Assembly: GCF_004216555.1 (NCBI RefSeq) | Contig: NZ_SGWQ01000010.1 | Span: 1-64,000, forward strand | Source: Herbihabitans rhizosphaerae | GTDB lineage: Bacteria; Actinomycetota; Actinomycetes; Mycobacteriales; Pseudonocardiaceae | DNA: 64,000 nucleotides | Reading direction: 5' to 3' | Notes under the pieces: model-generated | What the model was told of the DNA's origin: nothing | What the model saw: the letters and a program-made list of their open reading frames with translations, nothing else | Databases searched by the model: none | Position numbers and translations under genes: made by a program | In this document: positions 57,646-64,000 of the stretch, in pieces | Numbering within the stretch: the stretch's first letter is position 1 | How the letters are laid out: each line of letters opens with the position of its first letter

Positions 57646-58758
57646 TCACACGCGGTCGGTGTGACCAAGCTCCTTGAGTACCTCGGTCAGCTTCTTGATG
57701 TCCTGGGCCCGGTCCCGCCTGCACACGAGCACGGCGTCCTCGGTGTCGACGATGATCAGATCCTGCACGCCCAGGGTTGCCAGCAGGCGACGCGAGGACG
57801 GCACCGCGATGACACCCTCGCTGTCCACGTGCACCACCGGCGCCGCCTCGCCGACCGCGACCGTGCGCCCGCCGTCGGTCTCGGTGCCGAGCAGCTCGCC
57901 GAGGGCCGCGAAGTCGCCGATGTCGTTCCACCCGAAATCGCCGGGCACGGTGGCCACCTTGCCCTCTTCCGCGGCCGGCTCCATCACCGCGTACTCGACG
58001 GCGACCTTGGGCACGGTCGGCCACAGCTCGGCGAGCACGTCCTCGCGCCGGTCGGTGTCCCAGGCGTCGGCGATCGCGTTGACCGGCTCGGCGACGTCCG
58101 GGCGGCGCGCTTCCAGCTCGGCGGCGAACAGGTCCACCCGCCAGACGAACATGCTGGCGTTCCACAGGTAGCTGCCGGACTCGACGTACTCGGTGGCGGT
58201 GTCGAGGTCCGGTTTCTCCTTGAACTCCAACACCTTCTGGATGACGCCCCGGCGCACCGGCTCGGTGCAGCGCAGGTAGCCGAAGCCGGTCTCCGGGTGC
58301 GTGGGGGAGATGCCGATGGTCATCAGGTGACCCTCGCGTGCGCCGTCCACCGCGCGCGCCACGGTCGCGGCGAACTCCGCGGTGTCGGCGATCAGGTGGT
58401 CGGCGGCGAAGGACGCCATGATCGCGCCGGGGCTGCGCCGGGCGATGACGGCGGCGGCCAGTGCGATCGCGGCGCACGAGTCCCGGGCGAGCGGTTCGAC
58501 GAGGATGTTGCGCTCGGGCAGGCCGGGCAGCTGACGCGCGACCGAGGCGGCGTGCGCGGTGCCGGTGACCACCATGAGGCGCTCCGGCGAGGCCAGCGGC
58601 GCGAGCCGGTCGTAGGTGGCCTGCAGCAGGGAGCGGTCGGTACCGGTGAGCGGGTGCAGGAACTTCGGGTTGCCCGCGCGTGAGACCGGCCACAGGCGGG
58701 TGCCGCTGCCTCCGGCCGGGACGACGACGTGCAGCTCGGGATTCTCTGGTGGCGTCAT
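57646..58758 (-). CDS. manC: mannose-1-phosphate guanylyltransferase
   Basis: A 370-residue nucleotidyltransferase making GDP-mannose from mannose-1-P and GTP. The signature VVPAGGSGTRLWPVSRAGNPKFL lies at 11-33 (the GGSGTRLWPxS pyrophosphorylase loop and the lysine). Further motifs are TGTAHAASVARQLP, AADHLIADTAEF, FGYLRCTEP, VLEFKEKPDLDTA, SYLWNASMFVWR and DFGWNDIGDFAAL. It has no C-terminal phosphomannose-isomerase domain. Its mycobacterial counterpart is the enzyme named ManB (Rv3264c), next to wbbL. GDP-mannose supplies the GT4 and, through polyprenyl-phosphate mannose, the GT87 enzymes here. Divergent from the DNA glycosylase gene. Confidence 0.95.
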   Translation of the reverse strand: MTPPENPELHVVVPAGGSGTRLWPVSRAGNPKFLHPLTGTDRSLLQATYDRLAPLASPERLMVVTGTAHAASVARQLPGLPERNILVEPLARDSCAAIALAAAVIARRSPGAIMASFAADHLIADTAEFAATVARAVDGAREGHLMTIGISPTHPETGFGYLRCTEPVRRGVIQKVLEFKEKPDLDTATEYVESGSYLWNASMFVWRVDLFAAELEARRPDVAEPVNAIADAWDTDRREDVLAELWPTVPKVAVEYAVMEPAAEEGKVATVPGDFGWNDIGDFAALGELLGTETDGGRTVAVGEAAPVVHVDSEGVIAVPSSRRLLATLGVQDLIIVDTEDAVLVCRRDRAQDIKKLTEVLKELGHTDRV

Positions 58759-58781
58759 GGTGCGTTCGACTCTAGTAGTTG

Positions 58782-58787
58782 TAGTTT
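58782..58787 (+). promoter_or_regulatory. -10 element of the DNA glycosylase gene
   Basis: TAGTTT ends seven bases before the ATG at 58795, suggesting a leaderless transcript. It lies in the 36-base gap to the divergent manC gene. Confidence 0.4.
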
Positions 58788-58794
58788 CACGGCG

Positions 58795-59721
58795 ATGACG
58801 TCATCCACGGTCGAGGAGCGGCACACCAGGTCGTGGGTGCCGCCGTTCCCGCTCGACATCGCCGGGGTGCTGGCGCCGCTGCGGCGCGGGGCGGGCGATC
58901 CGGCGTTCCAGGCCGATGACGCGGGCGTGCGCTGGCTGGCCGCGAACACGGCGAGCGGGGTCGGCACGCTCGCGGTGCGCAGGAGTGGTGGCGCGGTCGA
59001 GGCGACCGGGTGGGGCCCGGGCGGACTGTCCCTTGTGGACGGTGTGCCGGCGCTGCTCGGCGCGGCGGACGACGACTCGGATTTCGTTGCGCACCACCAA
59101 ATCGTGGCCGAGTTGCGGCGGCGCAACCCGCACCTGCGGCTCGGGTCGACCGGCCGCGTGTGGGACGTGCTGGTGCCGTCGATCCTGGAGCAGAAGGTCA
59201 CCGGGTACGAGGCGCGCCGGTCGTGGCGGGAGCTGTGCCGGCGGTTCGGCACGCCGGCTCCCGGTCCCGCGCCGGCCGGCATGTTCGCGCCGCCGACACC
59301 GGCCGCCGTGCTGGCGATCACCGACTGGCAGTGGCACGCCGCCGGGGTGGACGGGGCGCGGCGGCGGGCCCTGATCGCCGCCGCGCGGGTGGCCGGCCGG
59401 TTGGAGCGGGCGGCGTCGCTGCGCGGCAAGGAAGGACGATCGCTGCTGCGCAAGGTGCCCGGGATCGGCGTGTGGACGGCGGCCGAGGTGGCGCAGCGGG
59501 TGTGGGGTGACCCCGACGCGGTGAGTGTCGGGGACTTCCACATTCCGTCGGTCGTCGGACATGTGCTGCTGGGCCGGAAGTTGGACGACGCCGGCATGTT
59601 GGAGGTGCTGGCGCCGTACTCGCCGCAGCGGCAGCGGGTGGTGCGCTACATCGAGGCGGGCGGGATCTCCCGGCCCCGCTTCGGCCCGCGCTACGCCGGC
59701 CGGGATTACCGTGCGCTCTGA
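58795..59721 (+). CDS. HhH-GPD family DNA-3-methyladenine glycosylase-like protein
   Basis: A 308-residue base-excision glycosylase of the HhH-GPD superfamily. The VWDVLVPSILEQKVTGYEARRSWRELCRRFG segment starts the fold. The helix-hairpin-helix RGKEGRSLLRKVPGIGVWTAAEVAQRVWGDPDAVSVGDFHIPSVVGHVLL (about 215-262) carries the catalytic Asp in SVGDFH. It resembles AlkA/Ogg-like enzymes that remove alkylated or oxidised bases. ATG start follows a leaderless-type -10. It ends just before a 22-base repeat array. Confidence 0.9.
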   Translation: MTSSTVEERHTRSWVPPFPLDIAGVLAPLRRGAGDPAFQADDAGVRWLAANTASGVGTLAVRRSGGAVEATGWGPGGLSLVDGVPALLGAADDDSDFVAHHQIVAELRRRNPHLRLGSTGRVWDVLVPSILEQKVTGYEARRSWRELCRRFGTPAPGPAPAGMFAPPTPAAVLAITDWQWHAAGVDGARRRALIAAARVAGRLERAASLRGKEGRSLLRKVPGIGVWTAAEVAQRVWGDPDAVSVGDFHIPSVVGHVLLGRKLDDAGMLEVLAPYSPQRQRVVRYIEAGGISRPRFGPRYAGRDYRAL

Positions 59722-59733
59722 GGGCGCCCGGCC

Positions 59734-59799
59734 CGATGCACAGCGCGGGACTCACCGGTGCAGGGCGCGGGACTCGCGGGTGCAGGGCGCGGGACTCGC
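59734..59799 (-). repeat. 22-base tandem repeat array, three units
   Basis: On the minus strand three 22-base units of the family found at 42847 occur (GCGAGTCCCGCGCCCTGCAC-type, twice, then GTGAGTCCCGCGCTGTGCAT-type). They fill the gap between the glycosylase stop and the stop of the convergent hydrolase, directly after the latter. Confidence 0.85.
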
Positions 59800-59802
59800 G
59801 GG

Positions 59803-61432
59803 TCAGGGGCGGTGGACGGTGTGGTCGCGCTGCAGTGCGGGGTAGTCCACGGCGCGTACCCGGGCCCGCGTCGACTCCAGGTCCGACCCGCAGCAGTGCC
59901 GCCGTGGCCTCGCGGGACGTCACGAGCTCGTCCAACTCGGCCTTGATCTCCTTGTGCGGCAACGAATTCTCGCGCGGGCAGAACCCGTCCGCCGGCGGCC
60001 GGTCGTCCACCAGGAACCGCAGCACGGTGTCGCGACCACACGTGTTCGGACTGGCACGCAGCACGCCGTGACCGCCGTGGTCCACCGTGACCAGCCCGGC
60101 GAGGCCGCCCAGCGCCGCGCGCATCTCCCGGGCGCCGACCAGCGGGGTGGCCGGGTCGCGCAGGTTCTGCACCAGCAGCACGTTCGACGGTCCACGATCA
60201 CCGATCGCCACCGGCCGGCGCCGGTCGGCCTTCCAGAACGCGCACGGGTTGACGTTGGCCGCGGCCGGGCCGAACTTCGGGTGCAGCAGGTGTTCGCGCA
60301 GCACCGCCCGTTGATAGAACCCGACGTCGCCCGGCCAGTCGGAGTCGTTGCACAGCACGGTCAACTGTCCGGCGGCGTGGTTCTCGTGGTCGGGATAGCC
60401 GCCACCGGGCGGCGGGGTTTCGGGTGGCAACGGCTCGCCCTTGTCCAGCTTGTGCCAGCGGTCGGCGACGCTCGGGAACGCGGCGTCCTTGTACAGCCCG
60501 TTGAAGATGCCCGCCCGGAACCTCGCGCCGTCCACGTCGCCGACCGGTCGGTGATCCAGTCGGGCGGCCAGCGCGTGGAACTTGGCCGTCACCTCCGACG
60601 GGGAGCGGCCGAGCCGGTAGGTGTCGTGCCGGCGCGCCACCCACTCGGCGAGGTCGGGGAAACGATCGTCGAACCCGACGGCGAACCGTTGGTGCGCAAG
60701 GACATCGAGCCCGGCGCGGCCCGTCACGCTGTCCAGCACCACCCGGTCGGTGCGCTCCGGGAACAGGGTCGCGTACGTCGCGCCGAGGTAGCTGCCGTAG
60801 GAGGTGCCGTAGAAGGAGATGCGCTCCTCGCCGAGGGCGGCGCGGATCCGGTCGACGTCCCGCGCGGTGTTCTCGGTCGAGATGTGCGGCAGCAGATTCG
60901 CGGTCCTCGAGTTCGCACACTGATCGGCGACGGTGCGCGCGGTGTCGGCCTGCCGTGCCACGTCCGCCGGCGTGCGGGCGTACGGGCCGATCACCACCCC
61001 GCGCTGGTGTTCGCCGAGGTCGCAGGTCACCGGCGTGCTCATGCCGATCCCGCGCGGGTCGAAGCCGATCAGGTCGTAGCTCTTGAGCACCTCGCCCGCG
61101 CCGGCGAGCTGTTCGAACTGCAGCGGCATCGGCAGCGCCGGGCTACCCGGGCCGCCGGGGTTGAGCAGCAGCACGCCGCGCCGCCTCGCCGGGTCGTCGG
61201 CCACCCGCCGCGAGATTTCCACGTCGATGGTCACACCATCCGGATGGTCGTAGTCCAGCGGCACTCGCAGGGTGGCGCACCGCAGCTTCTCCATCGGCAG
61301 ACCGTCGACGCGCACACAATCGTGCCACCCCAACGGTTCCGCGCCGGGGCTCGCGTGCGCCACCACGACTCCGGCCACCGGCACCGCCACGGCGATCACG
61401 GCGAGCAGAGCAATCTTCGTCCGTTTGATCAC
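59803..61432 (-). pseudogene. secreted alpha/beta hydrolase (tripeptidyl-aminopeptidase/S33 type) with a C-terminal frameshift
   Basis: About 543 residues if repaired. N-terminal signal (RTKIALLAVIAVAVPVAGVVVAHASPG), cap and catalytic domains with NPGGPGSPA, the nucleophile elbow FYGTSYGSYLGA, the aspartate in LRDPATPLVGA and the histidine in VDHGGHGVL. The family cleaves peptides or esters outside the cell. Near 59887-59889 the natural C terminus shifts frame: removing one C from CCC makes LLRSDLESTRARVRAVDYPALQRDHTVHRP and a TGA at 59803-59805. Unrepaired, the frame reads through the repeat array into the glycosylase gene. The catalytic core is intact, so it may still work. GTG start. Confidence 0.8.
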
Positions 61433-61481
61433 GGCGACGACTCTGCCGCGGTCACGGCGAGCACATCGAACCCAGGGCCGA

Positions 61482-62033
61482 TCAGACCCTGGTACGACGA
61501 CGAGCGAGCGTGACCATCGTCGCGATGCCCGCCGTGCCGTCCTCATCCCGCGGCAGCGCGTCGACGGGCCACCAGCGCAGATCGTCGGACTCGTCACCGC
61601 ACACCGGCTCCGCGCCGGCCGGCGCGTGCACCAGGAAGCGCACGTCGAAGTGCCGCGTCGGCTTGCCGAGCGAGCAGGTGATCGGGTGCACGGCCAGGTG
61701 CAGCGGGTCCGGCTCGATCACCAGACCGTCCACTCCGGACTCCTCGGTGGCCTCCCGCAGCGCCGCGTCCACCAGCGTCGCGTCCTCCGGCTCGCAATGC
61801 CCGCCGAGTTGCAGCCACCGGCCGACCCTCGGGTGCAGCGTCAGCAGCACGTGCTCCCCGGTGGAGTCGAGCACCAGCGCGGAGGCGGTCAGATGCCCCG
61901 GCTCACAGGCACGCTCGCACGCGTCCGGCCGGGCGGCGAGCAGGCCGAGGAACGCGTGCCGCAGCGACTCCTGATCCTCCGCCGAAGTGTCCCAAGTGGA
62001 CAGTGCGGCCACCGCAGCGGGGTGCAGGGTCAC
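61482..62033 (-). CDS. NUDIX hydrolase
   Basis: A 183-residue NUDIX protein. The Nudix box is visible as [25 protein letters not shown] (about 77-101), including the REATEESG metal-binding core. N- and C-terminal regions complete the fold ([31 protein letters not shown]). The substrate, a nucleoside diphosphate derivative, is unknown. Its GTG overlaps the fbiB stop by four bases, so it is co-translated with the F420 genes and may act on a related nucleotide intermediate. Confidence 0.92.
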   Translation of the reverse strand: MTLHPAAVAALSTWDTSAEDQESLRHAFLGLLAARPDACERACEPGHLTASALVLDSTGEHVLLTLHPRVGRWLQLGGHCEPEDATLVDAALREATEESGVDGLVIEPDPLHLAVHPITCSLGKPTRHFDVRFLVHAPAGAEPVCGDESDDLRWWPVDALPRDEDGTAGIATMVTLARRRTRV

Positions 62034-63373
62034 CGGGAGACCAGCCCTTCGTCGGGGTCGCGCGGCTCGCGCGGGGTCAGCGGCTCGGCGCCGTGGCCGA
62101 CCGCGACCGCGCCCAGCGGCTCCCAGTCGGCCGGCAGCTCCAGGATCTCACGCACCGGGTCCGGGCAGAAGATCGTCGAGGACACCCAGCAGGACGCCAG
62201 CCCCTCGGCCGCCAGCGCCACCAGCAGTCCCTGCACAGCGGCCCCGCCGGCGACCGTGAACATGGTCCGCTCGGCCTCGGTGCGGCGCGCGTCCGGATAG
62301 TCGTGCGACCCGTCCCGCACTAGGAACGGCAGCACGATTTCCGTTGCCCCGTAAAGAATGTCGCCCCGTCGTACCCGCTTGGCGATGCTGTCGTCGGACC
62401 GTCCGTCGCCGCGCAGGTCGTCCTTCCACGCCTCGCGCATCCCGTCCAGCAGCCGCTTGCGCCGCGACCGGTCGGCCAGGTGCACGAACCGCACCGGCCG
62501 GGTGTGGTGCGGGGCCGGCGCGGTGAGCCCGGAGGCGACCGCACGGCGCAGCGCGTCGACGTCCACCGGCTCGTCGGTGAACGACCGCACCGACCGCCGC
62601 AGCAGCACCGCCTCGCGATGCCCCTGCGCGATCGCCTCCGCCGTGCCGAGCCGGAACAGGTCCTCGTCCACCGGGCGCACCAGGTCGGCGGCCACCGCGG
62701 TCGGGTGCCCGATGTCCAGCCCGCGCAGCACGGCCACCGGCACGCCGCCCAGCTTCCCCTTCACCAGGTCGGCCGCGGCCGCGATCTCGTCGGCCACCGC
62801 GACCTCGGTGACCACCAGCTCGTTGCCCTGCTTGTCGACGGTGCCCTCGTAGGAGTGCAACACCTGGATGCCGGACGCGCCGATCGCCGCGTCGGTCTGC
62901 CCGACCCGCCACGTGCGGCCCATCGTGTCGGTGATCACCACGGCCACCTCGACGCCGAGCCGCTCGCGCAGCCCGGCCCGCAGCGCGTGCGCCGAGGCGT
63001 CCGGATCCGTTGGCAGCAAAGCGATCTCGCCGGATTCCACATTGGACGCGTCCACTCCGGACGCGGCCTGCACGATGCCGAGGTGGTTCTCCGTGATCAG
63101 CGTCCGGCCGTGCCGCGCGACGATCCGCACCGATTCGTCGAACACGGCGCGCCGCCGGGCCGCGTCGCGCTCCTCCGGGTCGGCCGGCACCGACCGCAAC
63201 CGTCCCTCGATCTTGGAGACCACCTTGCTGGTCACCACGACCACGTCGCCCGATCGCAGCCAGCGCGCCGCTTCGGCGATCGCACCGGTGAGGTCGTCGC
63301 CGGGACGGAATTCGGGTAGCCCGGTGACCGGGATGATCTCCAGGCCGCGCGGCGCGGCGTGATCGCTAGCCAA
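62030..63373 (-). CDS. fbiB: coenzyme F420:L-glutamate ligase (bifunctional FbiB)
   Basis: A 447-residue two-domain enzyme, the length of mycobacterial FbiB. The N-terminal F420:glutamate ligase domain (about 10-245) has [66 protein letters not shown] and [21 protein letters not shown]. The C-terminal nitroreductase-like domain (about 265-447) has [58 protein letters not shown] and LGAVAVGHG. It adds glutamates to F420-0 and the C-terminal part completes F420. TTG start overlapping the fbiA stop. Confidence 0.95.
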   Translation of the reverse strand: MASDHAAPRGLEIIPVTGLPEFRPGDDLTGAIAEAARWLRSGDVVVVTSKVVSKIEGRLRSVPADPEERDAARRRAVFDESVRIVARHGRTLITENHLGIVQAASGVDASNVESGEIALLPTDPDASAHALRAGLRERLGVEVAVVITDTMGRTWRVGQTDAAIGASGIQVLHSYEGTVDKQGNELVVTEVAVADEIAAAADLVKGKLGGVPVAVLRGLDIGHPTAVAADLVRPVDEDLFRLGTAEAIAQGHREAVLLRRSVRSFTDEPVDVDALRRAVASGLTAPAPHHTRPVRFVHLADRSRRKRLLDGMREAWKDDLRGDGRSDDSIAKRVRRGDILYGATEIVLPFLVRDGSHDYPDARRTEAERTMFTVAGGAAVQGLLVALAAEGLASCWVSSTIFCPDPVREILELPADWEPLGAVAVGHGAEPLTPREPRDPDEGLVSR

Positions 63374-64000
63374 GATCGGCCCCCGCGAGCGACAGCGCGG
63401 CGCGGGCGATCTCCGCCGTCGCGTCCACATCGGACATGATCAGCGGCAGCGCGCGGGACGCGACGCCCGGCACGTGCGCGGTGTCGCCGGTGTGCACCAG
63501 CCAGCCGTCCAGGATGCCGGTCTCCGAGTCGTGCCGGGAGCCGTAGTGCACGCCGACCGCGGCCGCCGTGGTGTCCACGCCGATCGCCTCCAGGCACTTG
63601 TCGGCCATGCCGCGCAACGGTTTCCCGCCGATGATGGGGGACACGCCGACCACGCCGGCGCCGGTCTTGCGCAGCGCGTCGCGCACTCCGGGCACGGCGA
63701 GCACGGAGCCGACGCTCACCACCGGGTTGGACGGCGCGAGCAGCACCGCGTCCGCCTTCTCGATCGCGTCCAGCACGCCGGGAGCGGGTGTCGACTCCTC
63801 CGCGCCGACCGGCACGATCTTGTGCGCGGTCGGCTCGGCGCGGTGACGCACCCACCACTCCTGGAAGTGGATCGCCTTGCGCTCGCCGTCCTCCGAGATC
63901 ACCACGTGCGTCTCGACCCGGTCGTCGGTCATCGGCAACAGCCGGACGCCGGGGCGCCACCGGTCGCACAGCGCCTCGGTGACCGCGGACAGCGGGTACC
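63366..64000 (-). CDS. fbiA: 2-phospho-L-lactate/phosphoenolpyruvate transferase, partial (5' end outside the window)
   Basis: The C-terminal about 210 residues of FbiA, which joins the lactyl/PEP-diphospho moiety to the deazaflavin Fo to give (dehydro)F420-0. Landmarks: [14 protein letters not shown] at the window edge, [95 protein letters not shown] and [16 protein letters not shown]. The frame stays open to the end of the window, so the gene is cut by it. Its TAG overlaps the fbiB start region. Confidence 0.93.
   Translation of the reverse strand, partial: YPLSAVTEALCDRWRPGVRLLPMTDDRVETHVVISEDGERKAIHFQEWWVRHRAEPTAHKIVPVGAEESTPAPGVLDAIEKADAVLLAPSNPVVSVGSVLAVPGVRDALRKTGAGVVGVSPIIGGKPLRGMADKCLEAIGVDTTAAAVGVHYGSRHDSETGILDGWLVHTGDTAHVPGVASRALPLIMSDVDATAEIARAALSLAGADLG

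Noticed and set aside
1-64000. tRNA, rRNA or insertion-sequence transposase genes
   Set aside because: None was recognised by eye; no T-loop motif in a plausible cloverleaf context and no transposase-like protein. A tRNAscan and IS search would settle this.

Overview
The window is high-GC DNA with actinobacterial features: many GTG/TTG starts, strong ribosome sites, 4-base ATGA/GTGA overlaps and several leaderless genes. Family content (acyl-CoA carboxylase with an epsilon subunit, F420 biosynthesis, LCP ligases, rhamnose/mannose glycan genes, DUF3558 lipoprotein, type VII-type secreted proteins) points to a filamentous actinomycete, probably Pseudonocardiaceae; the genus is not resolved. From memory, the core gene order matches the Mycobacterium tuberculosis Rv3260-Rv3285 neighbourhood (fbiA, fbiB, manB/manC, wbbL, rmlD, cpsA-like LCP, fadE25, purE, purK, gtrA, PH-domain protein, birA, accD5, accE, maf, accA3), expanded here by inserted gene groups.

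Layout. 1-300: 3' remnant of a DUF222/HNH gene whose full relative is at 43722-44900. 309-14130: carboxylase region (accA3, accD5-accE, birA, maf) with a DAACS symporter preceded by a 26-residue leader peptide, a molybdopterin oxidoreductase, an S15 peptidase and a PH-domain membrane protein. 14127-18096: HMG-CoA lyase, then YbaB-like protein, WXG100-like protein, a 601-residue protein ending in a TNT NAD-glycohydrolase domain, and a probable immunity gene. 18082-24744: hisN, a two-component system, a PLD-like membrane protein, an FAD oxidoreductase and two gtrA genes. 24802-31854: a sigma factor fused to a zinc finger, membrane segments and a large C-terminal domain, a divergent unknown gene, and three tandem GT87 mannosyltransferase-like genes. 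31887-34832: purK-purE and an acyl-CoA dehydrogenase. 34880-36441: small island of a lipoprotein, a frameshifted acetyltransferase and an orphan protein. 36466-42844: TIGR03089 protein, two LCP ligases, dTDP-rhamnose genes (rmlB and rmlD) and an F420/FMN-dependent oxidoreductase. 42847-47878: repeat- and palindrome-rich accessory stretch with the HNH gene, a zinc-type quinone oxidoreductase under a MerR-type promoter, a MarR/cupin pair and a protein phosphatase. 47919-58758: cell-surface glycan cluster (six glycosyltransferases including WbbL, plus ManC). 58795-64000: DNA glycosylase, secreted alpha/beta hydrolase, NUDIX hydrolase and fbiB-fbiA.

How the genes work together. ManC supplies GDP-mannose, RmlB/RmlD supply dTDP-rhamnose, and the GT2/GT4/GT87 enzymes, GtrA flippase-like proteins and LCP ligases would assemble and attach envelope glycans. 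AccA3/AccD5/AccE with BirA form a biotin-dependent acyl-CoA carboxylase; HMG-CoA lyase and the acyl-CoA dehydrogenase fit branched-chain amino-acid and acyl-CoA catabolism. FbiA/FbiB make coenzyme F420, which the PPOX-family protein may use.

The strongest non-gene signals are an iterated palindrome GTCC-N5-GGAC (six exact copies of GTCCACWGTGGAC), a 22-base repeat family at four loci, a roughly 60-base dispersed repeat ending in ACTTTAGCCCGCTAAAGT, the leader peptide, and a MerR/SoxR-like promoter with a 19-base spacer. No tRNA, rRNA, CRISPR array, prophage or insertion-sequence transposase was seen.
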